Assembly (NCBI GenBank): GCA_016707175.1
Contig: JADJIB010000002.1
Coordinates: 558,001-622,000, forward strand
DNA: 64,000 nt
DNA from: Candidatus Phosphoribacter hodrii
GTDB lineage: Bacteria; Actinomycetota; Actinomycetes; Actinomycetales; Dermatophilaceae
Direction of reading: 5' to 3'
The notes beneath the pieces were generated by a model. That model had not been told where the DNA came from, ran no database searches, and saw only the letters and a list, made by a program, of their open reading frames with translations. Shown in pieces: positions 26,738 through 37,714 of the stretch; the stretch's first letter is position 1, and each line of letters starts with the position of its first letter. A program made the translations under genes and the position numbers.

Positions 26738-27820
26738 TCAGGAGGCGAGCTCGGCGAAGGCGGCTTCCAGCAGTGCTTCGTCGGGCCCTTCGAGGCGCCC
26801 AGGCGTGGCCAGGTCATCGAGCACGACGAACCGCAGCAGCGCTCCCCGGCTCTTCTTATCGCGGCGCATCGCCGTGAGCAACCGCGGCCAGGCCTGCCCG
26901 CCTGCGCTCGGGTAGGTCACCGGCAGCCCGAGCGAGGTGAGGATCTCGGTATGCCGTGCCGCCACGTCAGCGGGCGTCCGCCCGGCCAGGCGACCCAGCG
27001 CCGCGGCATACACCAGCCCGACCGACACCGCGTTGCCGTGCCGCCACGAGTAGCCCTCGACCTGCTCGACCGCGTGCGCGAAGGTGTGCCCGTAGTTGAG
27101 GATCTCGCGCAGCGACGACTCGCGCAGGTCGGCGGCGACGACGGCGGCCTTGACCCGGATCGAGCGCTCCACCAACTCGGCCAGGACGTCGCCGGCGGGA
27201 TCCAGGGCGGCCGCGGGGTCCGCCTCGATGAGCTCGAGCGTGCGGGGGTCAGCGATGAAACCGTGCTTGACGACCTCGCCCATTCCCGCGACGAGTTCGG
27301 CGCGCGGCAGGGTGTTCAAGGTGGCGATGTCGCAGACCACCCCGGCCGGGGGGTGGAAGGAGCCGACGAGGTTCTTGCCCTCGGCGGTGTTGATGCCGGT
27401 CTTGCCGCCCACCGCGGCATCGACCATCCCGACGAGCGAGGTCGGCACCTGGACGACGGCGACCCCCCGCAGCCAGGTGGCCGCGATGAAGCCCGCCACG
27501 TCGGTCACGGCTCCCCCGCCGACCCCGATGACCGCATCGGAGCGGGTGAACCCGGCCTGACCGAGCACCCCCCATGCCTGCGCGGCGACGATGGGCGTCT
27601 TGGCCGCCTCCGCGTCGGGGACCTCGTGCAGGTATGCCGTCCGCCCACCGGCCTCGATCCGCGCGGCGAGCAGAGCGGCCAGGTCGCGCCCAGTCGGGGC
27701 GTGGACGACAAGCACCTTCGCGACCCAGTCGGCCAGCAGGTCGACGGCGAAGGTGGCGATCCCCCGGCCGACGAGAACGTCATAGTCGTCGCCGACACCG
27801 ACGCGGACGAGATCAGCCAT
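26738..27820 (-). CDS. aroB: 3-Dehydroquinate synthase (canonical copy)
   Basis: Converts DAHP to 3-dehydroquinate with NAD and a divalent metal. All main residues are present: GVGGGAVTDVAGFIA, VGGKTGINTAEGKN (K140, N144, K149), GMGEVVKHG (metal Glu E182), NYGHTFAHAVE (H245 metal, H249) and WRHGNAVSVGL (H261 metal). Length is 360 residues. ATG 27820 overlaps the stop of the preceding fused gene by 8 nt (ATGGCTGA). This is the functional DHQ synthase, standing beside a second, altered paralogue fused to shikimate kinase. Confidence 0.95.
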   Translation of the reverse strand: MADLVRVGVGDDYDVLVGRGIATFAVDLLADWVAKVLVVHAPTGRDLAALLAARIEAGGRTAYLHEVPDAEAAKTPIVAAQAWGVLGQAGFTRSDAVIGVGGGAVTDVAGFIAATWLRGVAVVQVPTSLVGMVDAAVGGKTGINTAEGKNLVGSFHPPAGVVCDIATLNTLPRAELVAGMGEVVKHGFIADPRTLELIEADPAAALDPAGDVLAELVERSIRVKAAVVAADLRESSLREILNYGHTFAHAVEQVEGYSWRHGNAVSVGLVYAAALGRLAGRTPADVAARHTEILTSLGLPVTYPSAGGQAWPRLLTAMRRDKKSRGALLRFVVLDDLATPGRLEGPDEALLEAAFAELAS

Positions 27821-29411
27821 GCTCGGACGCCCCGACGGCCAGATCGTCCAGCGCGCCGGCGAGTTGCTCGACGTCCGGTGACACCCCGGCTTGGGCCCGG
27901 CCAAGGGCGTCCAGCAGGACGAACCGCCAACCCTTGCGGTATTTCTTGTCACGCGCGAGCGCATCGACGAGGTCGTCCAGGGAGATCCGGGCGCTCGTGG
28001 GCAGACCGAGGGCCGCCAGCGTGTCGCGGTGGGCGGCAACGCCGTCGGCGTCCAGGCGACCCAACCGGTGGGACAGGTGAGCGGCCGCCATCAACCCCAG
28101 GGCCAGGGCGCCGTCGACGACCTGCGGGTCAGGCACCCGCGCGAACGCCCGGGAGAAGGTGTGTCCGTAGTTGAGGTGGACTCGCCCACCCTGCTCACGT
28201 TCGTCGGCCGTGACCACGGCCGCCTTGATCTCGACACTGCGCCGCACGATCTCGACGAGGGTCTGACCGTCGCGAGCGACGATCGCGTCCCGGCGCTCGC
28301 GGAGCGTGTCGAGCAGGGCGGGATCTTCCAGGAGGGCGTGCTTGACGATCTCGGCCAGCCCGGCGCGATAGTCGGCATCGCCGTAGGTCGCCGACAGGAC
28401 CGCCAACTCGATGTCGCACACGACGAGGACGGGCTGGTGGATCGTGCCCAGGAGGTTGGCGCCGTGGGGCAGGTCGATCGAGCACTTGCCGCCGATCGCC
28501 GAATCGGCCTGTGCCTCAAGGGTGGTCGGAACCAGGGCGTGTGCCATCCCCCGGTTGTAGGTCGCCGCGAGGAAGCCGGTGACGTCGCAGGTCGCCTCCC
28601 CGCCGACGCCGACGAGCAGGTCTCCCCGGTGCACCGACAACTCCGCGAGCGCGGAGGCGGCGAGGCCGACCGCATCGAGGGTCTTGGCAGTGCTCCCCGA
28701 CGGGAGGGTCACCCGACGCACGGGGATCGCCAGCGTGCGCAGTTGCGCGACGATCTCGGCAGCCGCCTCACCCTCGTCGGCCGTTGCCAGGATGACGATC
28801 TGCTCGGCATCGGGCATCGGCGGCAGCAGCGCGGCGATCTGCGAACGGATGCCGCGACCGACGTGGACCCGATAGGACCCGCCACCGGGGGCCACGAGGA
28901 CCCCTGCCGTCCCGTCGAGGGCAGCCGTGCCGGTGATCGCGTCGATGATCTCGAGCCCGATGTCCTCGACCCGCCGGCCGGTCGTGCGCGAGGTGATGGT
29001 GGCCGTCGCCGCGTAGATGTCCAGGCGGGCGGCATACAGGGCGGGCAGGCCGGCGTCGTGCAGGAGCGGGCGGTATTCATCCCGCCCGACCCGAGCCAGG
29101 GCCTCGTCCAACTCGACGTGCAGATAGATGACCGTGTGACCACGCAGCCGCTCGCGGGTCTCCGCTCGCCCACAGGCGCCGCCGCCGAGGGACAACACGC
29201 AGGCAGGTCCGTCGAGCAACTCGGCGATGGTGGCCGCTTCGACGTCGCGGAAGCCCGACTCCCCCTCCGCGGCGAAGATGTCCTTGATCGAGCGCCGCTG
29301 CTGGTGCTCGATGACCAGGTCACTGTCGACGAACGGCAGCCCGAGGCGTTCAGCGATGAGGCGGCCGACCGTGGTCTTGCCCGCTCCCATGAATCCGACG
29401 ACGACGATCAC
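27813..29411 (-). CDS. aroK: Shikimate kinase fused to a divergent dehydroquinate-synthase-like domain
   Basis: Residues 1-165 are an intact shikimate kinase: Walker A GFMGAGKTT, the DSD pair near 30, EGESGFRDVE and the lid RPLL. Residues 180-525 are a 3-dehydroquinate-synthase fold (GVGGEATCDVTGFLA, IGGKCSIDLPHGANL, AEIVKHA, LNYGHTFSRAF). In this half, sites conserved in active DHQ synthases differ: Asn becomes Asp313, the second His of GHTxxHA becomes Arg421, and the third metal His becomes Asp433; a GKN lysine is also lost. Metal Glu354 and His417 remain. It may be a pseudo-enzyme, or a sugar-phosphate cyclase with another product. The start is GTG at 29411 with GAGGAGG upstream, 13 nt after aroC. 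The total is 532 residues. Confidence 0.93.
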   Translation of the reverse strand: MIVVVGFMGAGKTTVGRLIAERLGLPFVDSDLVIEHQQRRSIKDIFAAEGESGFRDVEAATIAELLDGPACVLSLGGGACGRAETRERLRGHTVIYLHVELDEALARVGRDEYRPLLHDAGLPALYAARLDIYAATATITSRTTGRRVEDIGLEIIDAITGTAALDGTAGVLVAPGGGSYRVHVGRGIRSQIAALLPPMPDAEQIVILATADEGEAAAEIVAQLRTLAIPVRRVTLPSGSTAKTLDAVGLAASALAELSVHRGDLLVGVGGEATCDVTGFLAATYNRGMAHALVPTTLEAQADSAIGGKCSIDLPHGANLLGTIHQPVLVVCDIELAVLSATYGDADYRAGLAEIVKHALLEDPALLDTLRERRDAIVARDGQTLVEIVRRSVEIKAAVVTADEREQGGRVHLNYGHTFSRAFARVPDPQVVDGALALGLMAAAHLSHRLGRLDADGVAAHRDTLAALGLPTSARISLDDLVDALARDKKYRKGWRFVLLDALGRAQAGVSPDVEQLAGALDDLAVGASEHG

Positions 29412-29424
29412 CGCACGAGCCTCC

Positions 29425-30648
29425 TCACCAGGTCCGCATCCGCTCGGGGACGGCCGCGAGGTATGCCGCGTGGTTGCGTGCCGTCTCGGCGACAGAGTCA
29501 CCGCCGAACTTCTCCACGACCGCTTCGGCGAGCACGAGGGCGACCATCGCCTCGGCGACGACTCCCGCCGCTGGGACCGCGCAGACATCGGATCGTTGGT
29601 GGATGGCCTTGGCCGGCTCGTCGGAGGCCACGTCGATGGTGTCGAGCGAGCGCGGGACAGTCGAGATCGGCTTCATCGCGGCGCGGACCCGCAGGATCTG
29701 GCCGGTCGACATGCCGCCCTCGGTGCCCCCTGCCCGACCGGTGCGCCGCTCGATGACACCGTCGTCGCGGCGGGCCATCTCGTCGTGGGCGGCCGAGCCG
29801 CGTCGTTTGGCCGTCTCGAAGCCGTCTCCGACCTCGACACCCTTGATCGCCTGGATGCCCATGAGGGCCCCCGCCAGCCGCGCATCGAGGCGCCGGTCCC
29901 AGTGGACGTGGGAGCCCAGGCCCGGCGGCACGCCGTAGGCGAGTACCTCGACGACCCCACCGAGGGTGTCACCGTCGCGCCGGGCCGCCTCGACCTCGGC
30001 GACCATGGCCGCCGAACCTTCGGCGTCGAGGGTGCGGACCGGGTCGGCGTCGAGGCGGTCGACGTCGTCGGGATGGGGCAACGCGGCCGTGTCTGCGACC
30101 GCGGCCGTGCCGATGGCGACGGTGTGCGACACCAACCGGATCCCGACCGTCTGCTCAAGGAACCTCGCGGCGACCTCGCCCAACGCGACCCGTGCCGCGG
30201 TCTCCCTGGCCGAGGCGCGTTCGAGGATCGGACGGGCATCGTCGAAGCCGTACTTCTGCATGCCGACGAGATCGGCATGGCCGGGGCGCGGCCGAGTGAG
30301 CGGCCGATTGCGAGCGATCTCCTTCTCGGCGTTGACGTCGTTCGCGGCGGCATACGCGTCGGGATCGACCGGCTCGGGGCTCATCACCGTCTGCCATTTG
30401 GGCCACTCGGAGTTGCCGACCCGGACGGCGATCGGCGAGCCGAGGGTGAACCCGTGCCGGACGCCGCCGAGGAACTCCACGTCGTCCTGCTCGAAGGCCA
30501 TCCGGGCCCCTCGCCCGAACCCCAGACGGCGCCGGGCCAGAGCCCGGCCCAGGTCGGCACGGGACACCGACACCCCCGCGGGCAGGCCTTCGAGGATGGC
30601 GATGAGGGCGGGCCCGTGGGACTCCCCGGCGGTGAGCCAACGCAGCAT
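29425..30648 (-). CDS. aroC: Chorismate synthase
   Basis: Converts EPSP to chorismate using reduced FMN. The 407 residues begin MLRWLTAGESHGPALIA and carry the family signatures GHADLVGMQKYGFDDAR, GGTEGGMSTG and RSDVCAVPAAGVVAEAM. ATG 30648 has GGGAGG 8 nt upstream; an in-frame earlier codon adds ten residues not found in the family. It is followed 13 nt later by the aroK fusion. The pathway context (aroC, aroK, aroB, aroQ and aroE in one block) is the standard actinobacterial shikimate cluster. aroA and aroG/F are not in this window. Confidence 0.96.
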   Translation of the reverse strand: MLRWLTAGESHGPALIAILEGLPAGVSVSRADLGRALARRRLGFGRGARMAFEQDDVEFLGGVRHGFTLGSPIAVRVGNSEWPKWQTVMSPEPVDPDAYAAANDVNAEKEIARNRPLTRPRPGHADLVGMQKYGFDDARPILERASARETAARVALGEVAARFLEQTVGIRLVSHTVAIGTAAVADTAALPHPDDVDRLDADPVRTLDAEGSAAMVAEVEAARRDGDTLGGVVEVLAYGVPPGLGSHVHWDRRLDARLAGALMGIQAIKGVEVGDGFETAKRRGSAAHDEMARRDDGVIERRTGRAGGTEGGMSTGQILRVRAAMKPISTVPRSLDTIDVASDEPAKAIHQRSDVCAVPAAGVVAEAMVALVLAEAVVEKFGGDSVAETARNHAAYLAAVPERMRTW

Positions 30649-30705
30649 GCTGGCATCCTCCCACGCAGCCTGGGCCACCGGCCCGACGACCCGGATGGCA
30701 AGACG

Positions 30706-31380
30706 TCACCCGAGCAGGACAGCCACCAGCGCCCCGACGAGCAGATACGGCCCGAAGGCCAGGTCCGTGCGCATGGTGAGCCGCCGGGTCGCCAACCCCA
30801 CCACCGAGACCAGGCCGCTGATGACGAACGCGAGCATCAACCCCCACCACGGCAGGCGTCCGTCGACGCTGCCCAGGGCTATCCCGAGGATGCCCCCGAC
30901 CGTCACGTCACCGAGGCCGAACTGGCCCCGCGAGATGAGGGCGAGGACGAGCAGGACGAGGTATGCCGCCACGCCGCTGACGAGCGCGCGGACTGGGAGC
31001 GTCCAACTCCCGGACACGGCGCCGGCGACCAGGACGATCCCCAGCACGCCCGCACCCAGCGGATAGGTCAGCCCGTGCGGGAGCCGGTGGACGTCGATAT
31101 CGATCCACGACAACGCCACCCCGGCGAACCCGACAAGCAACAAGGCCGGCAGCAAGGTCAGGGTGCCTGGCCCTCCGACCCGCCACGCGAGCAGGCCCCA
31201 GACGAGGGGCACGAGGGCGACGAGCAGCCACGGTCGGCGCAGCACCGGCCGGTCCCATTCGTCGTCCAGGCGATAGCCGCCGGTAACCAACTCCCGACGC
31301 AGCCAGCCGCCGAGGGCAGACCCGACCACCACGGCCGCGAGGACGAGCCACCAGGGGCCGGTCTGGGTGAAGACGGTCAT
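30706..31380 (-). CDS. Prepilin peptidase (A24 family)
   Basis: Integral membrane aspartic protease predicted to cleave class III signal peptides of type IV pilins or Tad/Flp pilins. The 224 residues have about six membrane helices. The two catalytic aspartates lie in SWIDIDVHRLPHGLTYP and GQFGLGDVTVGGIL. The N-terminal methylase-type Cys motifs of PilD are absent, so it is probably protease only. ATG 31380 has AGGGGA 6 nt upstream. This gene also sits between aroE and aroC in other actinobacteria. It is relevant to the uptake-sequence hypothesis because type IV pili drive DNA uptake, but no pilin or com gene is in the window. Confidence 0.88.
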   Translation of the reverse strand: MTVFTQTGPWWLVLAAVVVGSALGGWLRRELVTGGYRLDDEWDRPVLRRPWLLVALVPLVWGLLAWRVGGPGTLTLLPALLLVGFAGVALSWIDIDVHRLPHGLTYPLGAGVLGIVLVAGAVSGSWTLPVRALVSGVAAYLVLLVLALISRGQFGLGDVTVGGILGIALGSVDGRLPWWGLMLAFVISGLVSVVGLATRRLTMRTDLAFGPYLLVGALVAVLLG

Positions 31381-31405
31381 TGGAGGTCCCCTGGCTGCGG
31401 TGCCA

Positions 31406-32227
31406 TCACACGTCGGCGGCGGCCAGCAGGGCCGCCCGCATCGCCTCGGTCGGAGCATCGCGGGAGGTCATCAGTCGCACCTGCTCTCGCGCCTGGTGCA
31501 GCAACATGTCGGTCCCGCCGACGACGGCATACCCGATCTCCTGGGCGACCCCGAGCAGCGGGCTCGGGCCGTCGCCGTAGACGCAGTCCAGGACCGCCGA
31601 CCCGGGGTGGGCCTCCGGCAGGGCACCGAGCAGACCGGCATACGCCGTCGCGGGGATGGTGCTGACGATGACGTCCGTGCCGTAGGGCCAATGCCCCATC
31701 GGCACTGTCACGGCATCGAGACCCAGATCGCGAGCGAAGGCGAGGGTGCCGGGACGCACGGCGTCCCGGACCATGAAGCTCACCTGCGCCGCACCGAGGT
31801 CGGCCAGCGCAGCCAAGGCCGAGCGAGCGGTGGCGCCCGCTCCGACGAGGACGGCCGAACGGACGTGCCCCACGCCGGCTTCCCGCAGCGCCTCGACGAT
31901 GCCGTAGACGTCGGTGTTGTGCCCCGACCAGCCCGCCTCGTCACGCACCAACGTGTTGATGGCACCCACCTGGACGGCCAGGTCCGACGCCGTATGCACG
32001 ACGTCGAAGGCGGCCTCCTTGAGCGGCATGGTCAGCGACAGCCCGCGCCAGGTCTCGTCGAGGGCGGCCACGTGGGTCGCCAACTCGTCGGCCTCGACCC
32101 GGATCCGGTCGTAGCTCCAATCGCCGAGCCCCAACGCTCGGTATGCCGCGCGGTGCAGCACCGGTGACAGGGAGTGTTCGATGGGCGAACCCCGAACCCC
32201 GCATCGGTTGTGCACCACAGACCTCAT
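31406..32227 (-). CDS. aroE: Shikimate dehydrogenase (biosynthetic)
   Basis: Reduces 3-dehydroshikimate to shikimate with NADPH. The substrate loop is GSPIEHSLSPVLHRAAY with SxSP, as in biosynthetic AroE. The catalytic Lys is in LSLTMPLKEAA, the Asp in SGHNTDVYG and the Rossmann loop in GAGATARSAL. Of two in-frame ATGs (32236, 32227) I chose 32227, which overlaps the mltG stop as ATGA and has AGGGGA upstream; the product has 273 residues. A clear contrast is the dehydrogenase at 19450-20316, whose loop has RTP and which is likely catabolic. Confidence 0.95.
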   Translation of the reverse strand: MRSVVHNRCGVRGSPIEHSLSPVLHRAAYRALGLGDWSYDRIRVEADELATHVAALDETWRGLSLTMPLKEAAFDVVHTASDLAVQVGAINTLVRDEAGWSGHNTDVYGIVEALREAGVGHVRSAVLVGAGATARSALAALADLGAAQVSFMVRDAVRPGTLAFARDLGLDAVTVPMGHWPYGTDVIVSTIPATAYAGLLGALPEAHPGSAVLDCVYGDGPSPLLGVAQEIGYAVVGGTDMLLHQAREQVRLMTSRDAPTEAMRAALLAAADV

Positions 32228-33624
32228 CGAGAGCATTTCCCCTGGTTCTCCGCCGCGTTGCACCAGGCTTGGAACTGCGCAACGTAGGTGTCATGCTCGG
32301 CCTGGGTGGCGGCGAACTTAGTCTCGCCCGTCTCGGGGTTGACCGCGACGAAGAAGAGCCAGGGTCCCTCGGCCGGCGCCACTGCAGCCTGGATCGAGGC
32401 GAGCCCGGGGTTGGCGATCGGGCTGTCCGGCAGGCCGTCCTTGGTGTAGGTGTTCCACCCGTTGACGCTGGCGCGTTCTTCGTCGGTGGTCGTGATGGCC
32501 CGCTTCTTGACGCCGTAGCTCACCGTCGAGTCCATCTGCAGGCGCATCGGCTTGGCCAGCCGGTTGAGCACGACCCGGGCGACCTTGGCCCGGTCCTCGG
32601 ACCGCTTGGCCTCAGCCTCGACGATGCTGGCGATGATCATGATCCGCTCGGCCTGATCGGGTTGGATCTGCAGGTCGGTAAGGACCTTGACGGTCTTGCC
32701 GACCATGGCGGTGAGTTGGGTGACGGCGGAGTCCTTGTCGGAGAACTCGTAGGTCGCGGGGAACAGGTAGCCCTCGACGTTGCCGCCGGCCGACGGGGGC
32801 AGCAGCGCCAACACGTCGGGGCTCTTGGCCGCAGCCTCGTAGTCGGCCACCGAATGCTTCGTGGCCTTGCCCAACAAGGCATAGATCTCGCTCGCCCAGA
32901 GCCCCTCACGCACGGTGACCTTGGGGTTCTGTCGGTTCTTGGGGTCGACGAGGATCGCCAACGCGTCGGCGGCCTTCATCTCCTTCTTCAGGGCGTAGTC
33001 GCCCGGTTGGATCCCGGCGCACCGCGAGTCGGCGCTGCACGCGTCGACGAACGCCTTGGCGGTAAGGACGATGCCCTGGGTCTGCAGGTTGGATCCGATC
33101 GCGCGGCCCGTATCGCCGTCGTTCACCGTAAACCGGGCCGCCGCACCCCCCGGACCGGCAAAGTCTGACGCGTCCGCGGAGCGGTCGAACAACGGGCGCA
33201 GCGCGGTGAAACCGAGGAATCCGGCACCGGCGATGAGCCCCAGCGCCACGAAGAGGATGAGGAACCGGCGCACCCCACGACCGGTGTTGCGCCGCTCCCG
33301 CCTGGCCCGGCGTGAGTCTTCGGCGAACCCGAAGGCCGCTGCATCGGGATCGTGGTAGCCGCCGTGCCCCTCCTCCACACCGTCGTGCTCGTACTCGTGC
33401 TCGTACGCGTACTCCCCCTCGTGCGCGTCGTTCCCCGCGTGGGCGTACTCGCCTTCGTGGACATCGGGCCCTTCGTGGGCGTACCCACCGGCGCCGGAAT
33501 AGTCGACCTCGTGAGCGTCATAGCCCTCATGTCCGGCGTGCACCTCGTGCTCGCCGGCGACCTCCCCCGCGGCCTGGCCCCAGACGTCGTCGCCGCGGGG
33601 ATCCCGCAGCGGGCGCTCGGTCAT
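32224..33624 (-). CDS. mltG: Endolytic transglycosylase MltG with His-rich cytoplasmic extension
   Basis: Cuts nascent glycan strands of peptidoglycan in the membrane. The C-terminal YceG/MltG domain shows ASIVEAEAKRSED (catalytic Glu), AKVARVVLNRLAKPM and SYGVKKRAIT. The single membrane helix is at 121-141 (LILFVALGLIAGAGFLGF). The first 115 residues are unusual: residues 26-91 hold 12 histidines among Glu, Tyr and Gly in repeats such as HEGEYAHAGNDAHEGEY. Similar acidic cytoplasmic tails exist in actinobacterial MltG, but this His content is striking. ATG 33624 overlaps the ruvX stop (ATGA). The extension might bind metal or act as a disordered linker; this is inference. Confidence 0.93.
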   Translation of the reverse strand: MTERPLRDPRGDDVWGQAAGEVAGEHEVHAGHEGYDAHEVDYSGAGGYAHEGPDVHEGEYAHAGNDAHEGEYAYEHEYEHDGVEEGHGGYHDPDAAAFGFAEDSRRARRERRNTGRGVRRFLILFVALGLIAGAGFLGFTALRPLFDRSADASDFAGPGGAAARFTVNDGDTGRAIGSNLQTQGIVLTAKAFVDACSADSRCAGIQPGDYALKKEMKAADALAILVDPKNRQNPKVTVREGLWASEIYALLGKATKHSVADYEAAAKSPDVLALLPPSAGGNVEGYLFPATYEFSDKDSAVTQLTAMVGKTVKVLTDLQIQPDQAERIMIIASIVEAEAKRSEDRAKVARVVLNRLAKPMRLQMDSTVSYGVKKRAITTTDEERASVNGWNTYTKDGLPDSPIANPGLASIQAAVAPAEGPWLFFVAVNPETGETKFAATQAEHDTYVAQFQAWCNAAENQGKCSR

Positions 33625-34121
33625 GCTCGTCCCTTCGTCCGGGGCTTACGCCCGCCTGTGCTGACCAGCTCCCCCGGTTGAGACCCGGTAGCCCGCTCTG
33701 CCTCGAGTGCTGACTCGAGGATGAGCACTGCGGCCACCTGGTCGACGACGGCTCGGTGCGTGCGTTCCGCGCGGCCACTGTCGTGCAACAGCCGGTGGGA
33801 CGCGACGCTGGTGAGTCGCTCGTCGACCAACCGTACGCGGACAGGGGCCACGAGCGCAGCAAGCTCCGCGGCATACGCCCTGGCTTGTCGCGCCGATTCC
33901 CCGGAAACCCCGGAGAGTTGCAGCGGCAAACCGACGTAGACGCACGTCGCGTCGCGGTCGCGGACCAACGCCGCAAGCGCGGCCAGATCGGCGTGTTCGG
34001 GGCTCTCGTCGCGGGCCAGCGTCGTCACCGGAGTGGCGAGTATGCCGTCGGGGTCGCTCTCGGCTACCCCCACCCGGACGGACCCGACGTCGACGCCGAC
34101 CCGTCGGCCCTGCGACGGCAT
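33621..34121 (-). CDS. ruvX: Holliday junction resolvase-like / pre-16S rRNA nuclease YqgF
   Basis: RNase H-fold nuclease thought to mature the 16S rRNA 5' end. The 166 residues contain the first acidic motif VGVDVGSVRVGVAESD, the YVGLPLQLSG strand, the LVDERLTSVAS motif and DQVAAVLILESAL. ATG 34121 lies 6 nt after the alaS stop, and the start codon region itself contains the genome octamer (CGGCATAC at 34116). The stop overlaps mltG. The alaS-ruvX-mltG order is standard in actinobacteria. Confidence 0.94.
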   Translation of the reverse strand: MPSQGRRVGVDVGSVRVGVAESDPDGILATPVTTLARDESPEHADLAALAALVRDRDATCVYVGLPLQLSGVSGESARQARAYAAELAALVAPVRVRLVDERLTSVASHRLLHDSGRAERTHRAVVDQVAAVLILESALEAERATGSQPGELVSTGGRKPRTKGRA

Positions 34122-34127
34122 ACCCCG

Positions 34128-36830
<2,703 letters not shown>

Positions 36831-36941
36831 GGTGGGTCCTTGCGTTCGGGTCACCGTATGCCGGGTGCTCACCGGCGCGGTGAAGGTGTGGTTCGGGGGC
36901 GGGCAGCGTCGGGGTGGCCACGCGGTCAGGCTGGGGGCGGG

Positions 36942-37241
36942 CTACCCCTGACGAGCTCGCCAGCCGGCCGGGTCGTCGAGCAGGTCGCGGGTGGCCTGCG
37001 GGTCCAGGCGGGTCCCCGACGGCGGGGAATCCAGCCCCAGGGCCAGGCGCAGTTGTTCTTCACGCTCGGTCATGCCGGCCCGGATGTCAGCCACCACGGC
37101 TCCGGCCTCGGCGAGGGCCGCAGCGAGGACGTCCGGTGGCCCGCCCTCCGTGGAATACCGATCGGCCAGGAGCCGATAGGCGTAGACGGCACCGACCCCG
37201 ACAAGGGCGCCGGTGGCCAGGACCAGCAGTTTGCGGCTCAT
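36942..37241 (-). CDS. Small membrane-anchored protein in the alaS neighbourhood
   Basis: The 99-residue product has one N-terminal membrane helix (KLLVLATGALVGVGAVYAY) and a soluble, acidic, mostly helical tail (DVLAAALAEAGAVVADIRAG, then LDPQATRDLLDDPAGW). Its position between a DUF948 gene and alaS matches a small conserved actinobacterial gene of unknown function (DUF6167-like by position). I cannot assign a role. ATG 37241 overlaps the DUF948 gene stop (ATGA), suggesting that the two products work together at the membrane. Confidence 0.8.
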   Translation of the reverse strand: MSRKLLVLATGALVGVGAVYAYRLLADRYSTEGGPPDVLAAALAEAGAVVADIRAGMTEREEQLRLALGLDSPPSGTRLDPQATRDLLDDPAGWRARQG

Positions 37242-37651
37242 TGCTCGTGCCTGCCTTTGCGGGTCGAGCCGCCGGAGGCTGCGGTGGTCGCGCGGCGTTG
37301 GCCGACGGCCGAGCGGACGCCGTAGCTGAAGGCAGCAACCTTCACCAGCGGGCTCCCGAGCGTGGCGGCGAACAGCGAGGTGAGGGCGTTGACGTTGCTG
37401 GACATGCTCGCGATGTTGGTGGTCACGACGTCGATCCGGGCCAACTGTTCGTTGGTGGTCGACACGGTCGTCGTCACCTCGCCGAGCAGCGGAACACTGC
37501 CGTCGGCCAACCCTTTGACCCCGATGCGCGTCTCGTCGAGGATCTCGCCCGCCTTGCCGACGACCGATCCCAACCGCCACACGAGGTAGGCGAAGGCGAG
37601 CGCGGCAATGACACCGGCGATGTCGCCGATGGTCACGGGCGCGATACTCAC
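37238..37651 (-). CDS. DUF948 domain membrane protein
   Basis: The 137-residue product has one N-terminal membrane helix (IAGVIAALAFAYLVWRLGSVV). A Thr/Val-rich amphipathic helix follows with methyl-accepting-like heptads (TTTVSTTNEQLARIDVVTTNIASM in two parts), the pattern of DUF948. The start is GTG at 37651. TAGGGT lies 6 nt upstream at 37658-37663, and there is no Shine-Dalgarno, so the mRNA is probably leaderless. It heads the unit DUF948, small protein, alaS, ruvX, mltG, aroE, as in Streptomyces. Function is unknown. Confidence 0.87.
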   Translation of the reverse strand: MSIAPVTIGDIAGVIAALAFAYLVWRLGSVVGKAGEILDETRIGVKGLADGSVPLLGEVTTTVSTTNEQLARIDVVTTNIASMSSNVNALTSLFAATLGSPLVKVAAFSYGVRSAVGQRRATTAASGGSTRKGRHEQ

Positions 37652-37675
37652 CGGTTCACCCTAGCCGAACGGCAT

Positions 37676-37706
37676 ACCGGGCTGCGCGCGGTTGACGCGC
37701 GGCCGG
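37676..37706 (-). terminator. Possible GC-rich terminator after the peptide transporter operon
   Basis: An imperfect stem (CCGG...CGCGCG against CGCGCG...CCGG) around a GTTGA loop lies just past the last transporter gene (stop 37715) and before the DUF948 promoter. Pairing is interrupted and there is no U tract. Confidence 0.4.
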
Positions 37707-37714
37707 CGGGCGGC

